From Hyphomicrobiales bacterium (lineage in GTDB: Bacteria; Pseudomonadota; Alphaproteobacteria; Rhizobiales; Aestuariivirgaceae): 5,781 bases of DNA. This document shows, one piece after another, positions 1 to 5,781 of this stretch. The translations under genes were made by a program, and so were the position numbers. Under the pieces are notes generated by a model. The model made no database searches and had not been told where the DNA came from. It worked only from the letters and a program-made list of their open reading frames with translations. How positions within the stretch are numbered: position 1 is the first letter of the stretch; every line of letters begins with the position of its first letter. The stretch spans positions 1 through 5,781 of the forward strand of contig JANXRO010000312.1 in assembly GCA_025356765.1 (NCBI GenBank), in the 5' to 3' direction.

Positions 1-2895
1 CCCACCGTTGTGACGCTGACACCTGATCCAAAGATTGCGCTGTTGAAACAGGTTGCCAGTGTGACCAGTGGCAGTGGCCCAGCGCATGCGGGCGACATCA
101 TCACCTATAAGTTCACCATTAAGAACGTTGGCAATGTGACGCTGAACAAAGTTGTGGTGACTGATCCGTTGATGACAGGCGCACCCAATGTGATCATTGG
201 CACGTTGTTCAACAACTTCTTGCCCGGCCAAACCGACACAAGCTTCACTGGCACATATACAGTGACCCAAGCTGATGTTGACAAGGGTGAAGTGACCAAT
301 ACGGCAACCGTGACTTCTGAAGCGCCCGATGGTGGTTTGGTTCAAGACAGTTCGGACCCCGGCGTGTTTACAGGCAACAGCCCCACCATTCAGCCTTTGG
401 CCCAAGCACCGAAGATTTCGCTCGTCAAGAAATACATCACCTATGACGACAACAACGCCAATGGCATTCTCGATGTGGGCGACAAGCTGCATTACACATT
501 TGCCATTCAAAATATGGGCAATGTGACGCTGACCAATATTACGTTGAGCGATTTGCTGGCTGGCGCTGTTGTGGCAGGCGGCCCAAGTGTTGGAACGCTT
601 ATTCCCGGTGCTATTGATAGCAACACGTTCACCGCAACTTATGTTGTGACAGCGGCCGATATTCCAGCAGGACAAGTTAGCAACCAGGCCGTGGTTTCGG
701 CCACAGCACCCGGCGCTGTGGTGGTTTCAGCAAATTCAGACAATTCCAACCCCAATGCGGTTAACCCTGCACCCACCATCACACCGATTGTGGTGAAGCC
801 TGCAATTTCAGTGATCAAGCTGCCACCCACATGGACAGATGTAAACACCAATGGCTTGACCGATGCCAACGACACTTTGACTTATAAGTTCAAGGTGAAA
901 AACACCGGCAACGTTACGCTGACCAATGTGACTGTGACTGATATTGACCCTGCTGTTACAATCAGCGGCACACCGATTGCCACGCTGACTGCGGGCAGCG
1001 AAGACACAACCACATTCACTGCAACCTATGTGTTGAAGGCCAGCGATGTGAATGCGGGCTTCTATAACAACCAAGCAACGGCATTTGGCTTCTCACCCAG
1101 CAATGTGAAGGCAAGCGATCTTTCAGATCCGGCTGATTATACCAAGGACGCTGTAACGCCATTTAGCATTGGCACCACGCCGGGCATGGCTGTGATCAAG
1201 GCCTTCTCCAAATTTGTGGATGGCGTTGGCACTACTGTCACAACGCCTGTTGCTGGTGGCAGCATTGTTTATTCCATTAGTGTTAAAAACACCGGCAACG
1301 TGGCGTTGAAGAACATCACCCTTACGGATGTGAACGGCACAATTGCGGGTGGCACATTGGCCAGCTTGCCTGTGAACACAACAGACACCACAAGCTTCAC
1401 GGCAACGCATGTGATTACCAATGCCGACATTGTGGCAGGCGGGGTTTTCAACCAAGTCAAAGCCCAAGGCTTGACGGTGAATACCAATGCTGCGGTTTCA
1501 GATTTGTCTGATCCAACCGATCCGACTTTGAATAACCCGACATTTGTGGCGCTGTCTTCTGTGCCGGGGCTTGCTGTTGTGAAAAAGGCCACTGTTCAAG
1601 ATTTGAACGGCAATGGCCTGAATGATGCTGGCGATAAAATTATCTACACATTCACTGTTATCAACACGGGCAATGTGGTGCTGTATGATGTGAAGCTAGC
1701 CGATGTGAACGCTGCTCTTGTTCCGCTTGGCGGGTCTATCGCCAGCTTGGCGGTTGGTGCAAGCGACACAACAACGTTTACGGCAAGCCATGTTGTAACC
1801 CCTGCTGAAGCAGCCTCGGGCAGCTATTCAAATCAAGCCACGGCAACAGCGGCTTTGGTTGCGGCTGGGCCTGTAGCGGTCAATGCGGTTTCAGACGCAA
1901 CTGGAATTACGGCCACGCCATTGCCCACCATTGTGACGCTGACCACGGCTGCGCCAAGCTTTACCAAAACGGCAGATCGCTCTCAGATCAAACGCGGCGA
2001 GCAAGTGCTTTATACTATCACGGGCAACAGCCTTGGTGCTGGGCCTTATAACGTGACAGACATCATGCCCCCGGGCTTTGGCTTTGTTGCAGGTTCAGCC
2101 ACCGTGAACGGTGTTGCCGCAACACCTACTGTGAATGCGTCCAGCATTGTGTTCAACCCCGTGAATTCGGTGAGTGGCAAAATTGTCGTCACGCTCAAAC
2201 TTATAGCTTCGACCACGCTGAGTGGCGGTAAGTTTGTCAACAACGCGCGGCTGATTGACCCTGCAACGGGAACAGTTCTTGCCGTGGCCCAAGCCAGTGT
2301 TGAGATTGTGGCTGAGCCGGTGTTTGACTGCAGCGACATTATTGGCCGCGTGTTTGATGACAAAAACGGCAATGGCTATATGGATGATGGTGAGCCAGGC
2401 TTGCCCGGCGTTCGCCTTGTGACGCTGAACGGCGTGTTGATCACCACCGATGCAGAAGGCCGCTATCATGTGCCTTGTGCCGCAATTCCTGATGCTGCCA
2501 TTGGTTCAAACTACCTGTTGAAGCTTGACACAAGAACCTTGCCCACTGGCTATAAGGTGACCACTGAAAACCCCGGCGATGTGCGCGTAACACGTGGCAA
2601 AGTGACGGTGTTGAACTTCGGCGCAAACTTTGTGCACGATGTGAAGGTGGATGTGACAGGCCGTGCCTTTGATGGTGATGGCGTTGATCTTACCCCGCGT
2701 TGGCAAACCGGAATCGACAAGCTTTGCCACATTCTTGCACAAAGCCAATCACAGCTTTTGTTGGTTTACCACCAAGGTGGTGAATCTGGCGAGTTGGCCC
2801 AAGCCCGCATCGATAATCTTGCAGGCCAAGTGCACGATCAATGCGATCGCGACAAGCCTGTCAAAATCAAAACACGAATTGAAGAGGGCAAATAA
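1..2895 (+). CDS. DUF11/DUF7507-repeat surface protein with SdrD B-like and OmpA-like C-terminal modules (5' partial)
   Basis: The frame is open from base 1 to TAA at 2893-2895, giving 964 visible residues. The true start lies upstream: codons before the GTG at 10 (P-T-V) already belong to an inter-repeat linker, so that GTG is not a start. Domains, counting the first codon as residue 1: Ig-like repeats at 12-137, 138-267, 268-394, 395-522 and 523-652; a divergent DUF11 module at 653-774; an SdrD B-like module at 777-877; an OmpA-like tail at 881-964. Composition is rich in Thr, Val, Asn, Ala and Gly, as in extracellular stalk proteins. The only four cysteines (777, 826, 909, 948) lie in the C-terminal modules. 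Such repeat chains usually act as extended surface or adhesin-like structures; this role is family knowledge, and no ligand can be read from the sequence. There is no LPXTG anchor and no RTX nonapeptide. The stop overlaps the start of the next gene, so the two are probably co-translated. Confidence 0.95.
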   Translation, partial: PTVVTLTPDPKIALLKQVASVTSGSGPAHAGDIITYKFTIKNVGNVTLNKVVVTDPLMTGAPNVIIGTLFNNFLPGQTDTSFTGTYTVTQADVDKGEVTNTATVTSEAPDGGLVQDSSDPGVFTGNSPTIQPLAQAPKISLVKKYITYDDNNANGILDVGDKLHYTFAIQNMGNVTLTNITLSDLLAGAVVAGGPSVGTLIPGAIDSNTFTATYVVTAADIPAGQVSNQAVVSATAPGAVVVSANSDNSNPNAVNPAPTITPIVVKPAISVIKLPPTWTDVNTNGLTDANDTLTYKFKVKNTGNVTLTNVTVTDIDPAVTISGTPIATLTAGSEDTTTFTATYVLKASDVNAGFYNNQATAFGFSPSNVKASDLSDPADYTKDAVTPFSIGTTPGMAVIKAFSKFVDGVGTTVTTPVAGGSIVYSISVKNTGNVALKNITLTDVNGTIAGGTLASLPVNTTDTTSFTATHVITNADIVAGGVFNQVKAQGLTVNTNAAVSDLSDPTDPTLNNPTFVALSSVPGLAVVKKATVQDLNGNGLNDAGDKIIYTFTVINTGNVVLYDVKLADVNAALVPLGGSIASLAVGASDTTTFTASHVVTPAEAASGSYSNQATATAALVAAGPVAVNAVSDATGITATPLPTIVTLTTAAPSFTKTADRSQIKRGEQVLYTITGNSLGAGPYNVTDIMPPGFGFVAGSATVNGVAATPTVNASSIVFNPVNSVSGKIVVTLKLIASTTLSGGKFVNNARLIDPATGTVLAVAQASVEIVAEPVFDCSDIIGRVFDDKNGNGYMDDGEPGLPGVRLVTLNGVLITTDAEGRYHVPCAAIPDAAIGSNYLLKLDTRTLPTGYKVTTENPGDVRVTRGKVTVLNFGANFVHDVKVDVTGRAFDGDGVDLTPRWQTGIDKLCHILAQSQSQLLLVYHQGGESGELAQARIDNLAGQVHDQCDRDKPVKIKTRIEEGK
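34..1956 (+). repeat. Five tandem Ig-like DUF11/DUF7507-type coding repeats
   Basis: Units run 34-411, 412-801, 802-1182, 1183-1566 and 1567-1956 (378-390 nt each). Each unit opens with a strand such as ISLVKK, AISVIK, MAVIK or LAVVKK. An 'I-x-Y-x-(F/I)-x-(V/I)-x-N-x-G-N-V' core follows, with the GNV Gly codon at 130, 517, 907, 1294 and 1669 (spacing 387, 390, 387 and 375 nt). Next come a 'D-(T/S)-x-(T/S)-F-T-(A/G)' block, a 'Y/H-V-(V/L/I)-x-x-(A/S)-(D/E)' segment and an 'N-(Q/T)-A/V' strand. Most units close with a proline linker containing P-T-(I/F). This is the layout of DUF7507/DUF11 modules, predicted beta-sandwich spacers in long bacterial surface proteins. DNA conservation is moderate; the repeats are old and diverged rather than recently duplicated. 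Confidence 0.9.
1957..2322 (+). other. Divergent DUF11 module within the repeat protein
   Basis: About 122 residues begin SFTKTADRSQIKRGEQVLYT, then reach 'NVTDIMPPGF' and 'GSATVNG', and end near 'VEIVAEP'. The 'K-x-A-D-x-x-x-x-x-x-G-x-x-V-x-Y-T' opening and the 'V-x-D-x-x-P-x-G-F-x-F-V-x-G-S' block are classic DUF11 features. It lacks the G-N-V core and the D-T-T-F-T block of the preceding five units, so it is a different subtype. It probably links the repeat stalk to the C-terminal modules. Its more basic opening (K, R, K, R within about 10 residues) contrasts with the nearly uncharged repeats. Confidence 0.8.
2329..2631 (+). other. SdrD B-like (Cna-B-related) domain with D-rich Ca-binding-type loop
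   Basis: The module starts C-S-D-I-I-G-R-V-F-D and continues with a D-x-N-G-N-G-x-x-D-D-G-E-P-G-L-P-G-V-R-L block at 2359-2415. 'T-T-D-A-E-G-R-Y-H-V' follows, then a T-L-P-x-G-Y-x-x-T-x-x-N-P-G-D segment and closing strands at 'VTVLNFGANF'. This is the standard signature of SdrD B-like modules, prealbumin-like beta sandwiches whose D/N-rich loop binds calcium in characterised members. The first Cys (2329) and a second at 2476, after 'YHVP', could form an intradomain disulfide; that pairing is inferred, not shown. Confidence 0.85.
2641..2892 (+). other. Degenerate OmpA-like C-terminal segment
   Basis: The last 84 residues begin 'VKVDVTGRAFDGDGVDLTPR', continue with a helix (TGIDKLCHILAQ), a strand (QLLLVYHQGG), a second helix (GELAQARIDNLAGQV) and a final strand (KIKTRIEEG). 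The order 'strand, L-T-P helix, hydrophobic strand, A-x-x-R helix, strand' resembles an OmpA C-terminal (peptidoglycan-associated) domain. An Arg in the second helix is kept, but the G-H-T-D motif is replaced by H-Q-G-G and the N-x-x-L-S-x-x-R-A signature is not intact. Peptidoglycan binding is therefore doubtful. Two cysteines (2725, 2842) fall on the two helices and could be paired. Confidence 0.55.
2884..2887 (+). promoter_or_regulatory. Ribosome binding site for the downstream barrel gene
   Basis: GAGG (within GAAGAGGG, 2881-2888) lies 7 nt before the ATG at 2895 and is embedded in the last codons of the upstream gene. An in-frame TGA at 2880-2882 rules out any start further upstream, so this site fixes the start. 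Its place inside the preceding ORF, with the TAATG overlap, points to translational coupling. Confidence 0.8.
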
Positions 2896-2987
2896 TGCGG
2901 GGGCGCACTTATAAACTCACTCTGAAATCAGGCATCGCTGGCTTAGCGTTGCTGGGGGTGATGGTGCTTGCCCAACCTGCATTTGCG
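2895..2987 (+). other. Sec signal peptide of the barrel-type protein
   Basis: The n-region carries R2, R4, K7 and K11. The hydrophobic core is GIAGLALLGVMVLA (13-26). 'QPAFA' precedes 'AND', a good A-x-A signal peptidase I site with cleavage after residue 31 (codon 2985-2987). There is no lipobox cysteine, so the protein is not a lipoprotein, and no twin-arginine motif. This supports export to the periplasm or outer membrane of a Gram-negative cell. Confidence 0.9.
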
Positions 2988-5781
2988 GCCAATGATTTGC
3001 CGTTTTCAATCTCAGTTGATGGCCAACAAGTTGATGGCAGCGGGAAAATTATTGATAAAAACAAAGTGGCTGATGCGGCTTTGAATGGCGTTGATATTCA
3101 GGTGAAGTTTGATGGCCTTGGTGTGAAACCCATCTTGAATGTTTCAACCTTCCCCATACAGGTGAATTTTCAATCGGGCGAAACCATTCGCTTCTTGGCC
3201 AGCTTTAATTATGCGGCGTGGATTAGCCGTGGCGAAATTATTATCTATGATCGCACCGGACGTGATCAATCGCGCAAAGTTGCGGTTGTGCCCATTGATG
3301 CGTCAGGCGCTGCTGAGTGGCAGATGCCTGCTGATGCACCAAGCGACATGGATTATGTTTTGCGGGTTTATGACGCCCAAGGCCGCTTTGATGAAACCCG
3401 CGCCTTGCCCATTAAACATGGCGCTGCAAAACTTGTGAATGGCCGCAACCCAGATGCAGCCGTCGCACCCGGTTATGGCGAAGACCGCACTGAAACACGC
3501 AACATCAGTGTGTTTGGCGGGGCCATCACAGTTTATGGCAAGAATGTTCCTGAAGGCCATGATGTGCGCGTGATGGGCGAGCCTGTACCGGTTGATAATA
3601 AAAACAGCTTTGTCATTCAGCGTGTGTTGCCGCCTGGCGCACATTCGGTTGATGTTTCAGTTTTGCAAAATGGCAAGGGCTTGAATTTCACCCGTGAAAT
3701 TGACGTGCCCGAAAATGAATGGTTTGGCGTTGCCTTGGCCGACTTAACCATTGGACACAATTTTGGCAGCGGCATTGTTGAACACACCGGCGTTGACGAA
3801 TTTCCGGGAACCTGGACACGGGGCCGCGCCGCATTCTATTTAAAAGGCAAAATCAAGGGCCAATATATTTTAACTGCCTCTGCCGATACGGGCGAAGGCA
3901 CGTTGCAAGATATGTTTACAGGCCTTGATGGCAAAGACCCGCGTTCATTCCTGAAGCGGATTAATCCCAACGATTATTATCCGGTCTATGGCGATGATTC
4001 CACATCCTATGAAGATGCGCCCACACGTGGCAAATTTTATGTGCGCTTTGAAAAAGGCCCAAGCGCTGTGATGTGGGGCAATTTCAAATCCAACATTACG
4101 GGCACGCATTTTATGGAATCATCGCGCGCACTTTATGGTGCAAGCGGGGTTTATCGTTCTGATGCCGTGACCAAAGATGGTAATGCCAAGCTGGGTGCTG
4201 ATGTTTATGCAGCCCAACCGGGCACGGCACCTGCCACAGATATATTCCGTGGCACGGGTGGTTCAGCCTATTTTATGAAGCACCAAGATATTACGGCTGG
4301 ATCAGAAATCATCAGCATTGAAGTGCGCAATGCGGTGACAGGCTGGGTGGTTGATCGGCGTCAATTGACAACGGTGACGGATTATCGCTTCGACCAGATT
4401 AACGGTGTTTTGATTTTAAACCAGCCTTTGGCGTCAACCACCTCTTCTGGCTATGAACAATATGTTGTGGCCCATTATGAATATCAGCCCGTTGCCAGTG
4501 ATACGGGCGGCTATGTGTTTGGCGGCCGTGCGCAAGCCTGGGCTGGCGAGCATGTGCGCGTTGGCGTGACAGGCCTTCGTGAAAAGCAGCAAACGGCTGA
4601 TCAAACCGTGGTGGGTGCTGATGTTCGTGTGCAAAGTTCCAAAAACACTTATGTGGAAGGCGAAGTTTCACATTCTGAAGGCCCGGGCTTTGGCACATCC
4701 TATTCGATTGATGGCGGCTTAAGCTTGCAAAACAATGGTGCTTCGGGTGCCATTGGCAAACCCGCCAATGCGTGGCGGGTTGAAACGGGTGCCTCACTTG
4801 AAGAGCTTACCCACGGCAATGCCACGGGCCACGTGGGTGCAGCTTATGAACACTATGAAGCTGGCTATTCATCACCAACAGTTCAAGCTGGAAGCGACAC
4901 CACAAAATGGGGCGTTGATGCCGATGTGAAAGTTGCAATGGGCTTTGCATTGCGCGGTACTTACAGTGAAAGTGATGTTGCTGCCTCTGGCGTTTCACGC
5001 CAAGGTGATGTTCGCGCCAGTGTTGCCACATCTGAACATGTGACCGTTGAACCCTATGCCCGCTATACCGAGCAGACGGGCACTGCCGTTGCTACAACGC
5101 AAAACGGTGTGCGCGCCGATGTTGGCACGAAAATGATTTATCGGTGGAGCGAAGATGCACAAGCCTATGTGTTTGTGCAAGGCACTGTGGCCCAGACCGG
5201 AACCATGTTGCGCGATGATCGGGCTGGTGTTGGGGTTAAGAAAAAGATTACAGACCACATCACAACCTTGGCCGAAGTTTCAGAAGGCACACAGGGCATT
5301 GATGTAACAGGGGCCATCGATTATGCGCCAACGGCTGATGATCATTATACGCTTGGATATCGCCGTGATGCATTCCGCAGCACAGCGACAAGCACTCCCT
5401 ATACTTTAACGGGCAACGATTTTGGCACATTCACCTTGGGCACGCGCCACCGCTTTAATGAACAGTGGATGGCCTATTCAGAAAACAACTTCGATTTCTT
5501 TGGTGAGCGTAAATCTCTGACCAACACCTATGGCGTGGAATATACGCCTTCGGCTGAATGGAAAATTGATGGTGGCGTTGAAATTGGGCGGGTGATTGAT
5601 AATACCCTGAATAGCCTGAACATTAAAAACCCTGATCTTTATCGTGAGGCTGGTTCACTTTCAGCTATCTATCACAACAAGGATGGGCTTGACGGCAAGT
5701 TGAAACTTGAAGTTCGCCATGATGCCACCGATGATGGCACAAGCGAAGTGATGGCCTATTTGCTGCAAGTGGGGCTTGGCG
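2895..5781 (+). CDS. Large secreted outer-membrane beta-barrel-type protein of uncharacterised family (3' partial)
   Basis: The ATG at 2895 opens a frame of 962 codons with no stop before the window ends. Residues 1-31 are a Sec signal peptide. Residues about 32-270 are beta-rich, with blocks VKFDGLG (70-76) and YVLRVYDAQGRFDETR (154-169), then a small 'V-x-G-x-x-V-P-x-G' Ig/carboxypeptidase-regulatory-like domain. Then come 'EWFGVALADLTIG' (from 275), 'YLKGKIKGQYILTASADTG' (from about 315), 'DYYPVYGDDS' (360-369), 'GKFYVRFEKG...VMWGNF' (from 379), 'GGSAYFMKHQDI...GSE...EVRN' (about 455-480) and 'DYRFDQINGVLILNQPL' (496-512). From about residue 538, alternating strands and polar turns (for example GGYVFGGRAQAW, HVRVGVTGL) run to the end, as in outer-membrane barrels. 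No cysteine is present, which is common for such proteins. From memory, this motif set recurs in proteobacterial proteins annotated as hypothetical or TonB-receptor-like; I see no TonB box or plug signature. Function is unknown; partnership with the upstream repeat protein is inferred from the coupled start. Confidence 0.93.
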   Translation, partial: MRGRTYKLTLKSGIAGLALLGVMVLAQPAFAANDLPFSISVDGQQVDGSGKIIDKNKVADAALNGVDIQVKFDGLGVKPILNVSTFPIQVNFQSGETIRFLASFNYAAWISRGEIIIYDRTGRDQSRKVAVVPIDASGAAEWQMPADAPSDMDYVLRVYDAQGRFDETRALPIKHGAAKLVNGRNPDAAVAPGYGEDRTETRNISVFGGAITVYGKNVPEGHDVRVMGEPVPVDNKNSFVIQRVLPPGAHSVDVSVLQNGKGLNFTREIDVPENEWFGVALADLTIGHNFGSGIVEHTGVDEFPGTWTRGRAAFYLKGKIKGQYILTASADTGEGTLQDMFTGLDGKDPRSFLKRINPNDYYPVYGDDSTSYEDAPTRGKFYVRFEKGPSAVMWGNFKSNITGTHFMESSRALYGASGVYRSDAVTKDGNAKLGADVYAAQPGTAPATDIFRGTGGSAYFMKHQDITAGSEIISIEVRNAVTGWVVDRRQLTTVTDYRFDQINGVLILNQPLASTTSSGYEQYVVAHYEYQPVASDTGGYVFGGRAQAWAGEHVRVGVTGLREKQQTADQTVVGADVRVQSSKNTYVEGEVSHSEGPGFGTSYSIDGGLSLQNNGASGAIGKPANAWRVETGASLEELTHGNATGHVGAAYEHYEAGYSSPTVQAGSDTTKWGVDADVKVAMGFALRGTYSESDVAASGVSRQGDVRASVATSEHVTVEPYARYTEQTGTAVATTQNGVRADVGTKMIYRWSEDAQAYVFVQGTVAQTGTMLRDDRAGVGVKKKITDHITTLAEVSEGTQGIDVTGAIDYAPTADDHYTLGYRRDAFRSTATSTPYTLTGNDFGTFTLGTRHRFNEQWMAYSENNFDFFGERKSLTNTYGVEYTPSAEWKIDGGVEIGRVIDNTLNSLNIKNPDLYREAGSLSAIYHNKDGLDGKLKLEVRHDATDDGTSEVMAYLLQVGLG
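4506..5781 (+). other. Probable outer-membrane beta-barrel region (incomplete)
   Basis: From residue about 538 the protein is a chain of 8-12-residue stretches with alternating hydrophobic and polar residues, separated by short turns and longer polar loops. Examples are VVGADVRVQ, YVEGEVSHSE, WGVDADVKVAMGF, VEPYARYTEQ, AQAYVFVQGTVAQ, RAGVGVKKK, YTLGYRRDAF, FTLGTRHRF, YGVEYTPS and GSLSAIYHN. Aromatics cluster at strand ends and no hydrophobic helix occurs. The pattern suits a large barrel, with many strands already visible and more to come past the window edge. Strand number and pore function cannot be read from the sequence alone. Confidence 0.7.

Noticed and set aside
10..12. GTG as the start codon of the repeat protein
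   Set aside because: The frame is open to base 1 and the preceding codons belong to a linker also found at 1924-1943. There is no Shine-Dalgarno in view and no signal peptide follows. The gene is truncated by the window.
1123..1467. Minus-strand ORF of 114 codons, and similar antisense ORFs across 105-2748
   Set aside because: They lie wholly opposite the repeat gene, change frame from place to place, and show no recognisable domain. Open antisense frames are expected from the biased codons of the sense gene.
34..1956. Recent tandem duplication or CRISPR-like repeats
   Set aside because: The 378-390 nt units are related at protein level but diverged in DNA, with only short identical stretches such as 16 nt at 130-145 and 517-532. 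They are coding domain repeats.
2663..2914. Plus-strand 83-codon ORF spanning the gene junction
   Set aside because: It overlaps the end of the repeat gene and the start of the barrel gene in a third frame, both of which have strong protein-level support. It shows no domain or convincing ribosome site.
2860..2960. Terminator or promoter between the two genes
   Set aside because: The genes overlap and no GC-rich hairpin with a T-run or convincing -35/-10 pair is seen at the junction.
3211..3438. Short plus-strand ORF (75 codons), and another at 4735-4929, inside the barrel gene
   Set aside because: Both are out of frame with a continuous 962-codon reading frame that has a signal peptide and clear family motifs.
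4399..4797. Minus-strand 132-codon ORF
   Set aside because: Its translation is rich in His, Gln, Arg and Pro with no domain, typical of the reverse complement of a barrel-coding sequence.
2895..5781. Classical TonB-dependent receptor, autotransporter or two-partner secretion TpsB
   Set aside because: No TonB box or plug motif, no passenger plus 12-strand C-terminal unit, and no POTRA domains are visible. The N-terminal half is a different set of beta domains.

Overview
This window holds two large, co-directional (+) surface-protein genes with no intergenic space. Both are cut by the window edges. The first (1-2895) has lost its 5' end and the second (2895-5781) has lost its 3' end. No RNA gene, mobile element, CRISPR array, promoter or terminator could be supported. 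The host looks Gram-negative. The second product has a Sec signal peptide followed by a long, cysteine-free, beta-strand-rich protein of outer-membrane type. The first ends in a degenerate OmpA-like segment rather than a Gram-positive LPXTG anchor. GC is about 50%, with frequent TTG (Leu) and GGC (Gly) codons. From remembered relatives an alphaproteobacterium is my best guess, but I could not test this.

Region 1-2895: a tandem-repeat surface protein. Five Ig-like repeats of 126-130 residues (DUF11/DUF7507 type, each with a G-N-V core) are followed by one divergent DUF11 module, one SdrD B-like module with a D-rich Ca-binding-type loop, and a short OmpA-like C-terminus. The residues at the window edge match the linker that ends repeat 5, so at least one more repeat probably lies upstream.

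Region 2895-5781: the gene starts at an ATG that shares bases with the upstream stop (TAATG), with a Shine-Dalgarno inside the end of gene 1. It then stays open for 962 codons to the window edge. It encodes a signal peptide, about 500 residues of beta-rich extramembrane domains with several strongly motif-like blocks, and the start of a long stretch of alternating amphipathic strands that looks like an outer-membrane beta-barrel.

Together they look like one translationally coupled operon making a long Ig-like stalk or adhesin and a large outer-membrane partner. The families are recognisable, but I know of no established function for the pair. A joint role in display or export of the repeat protein is inference.
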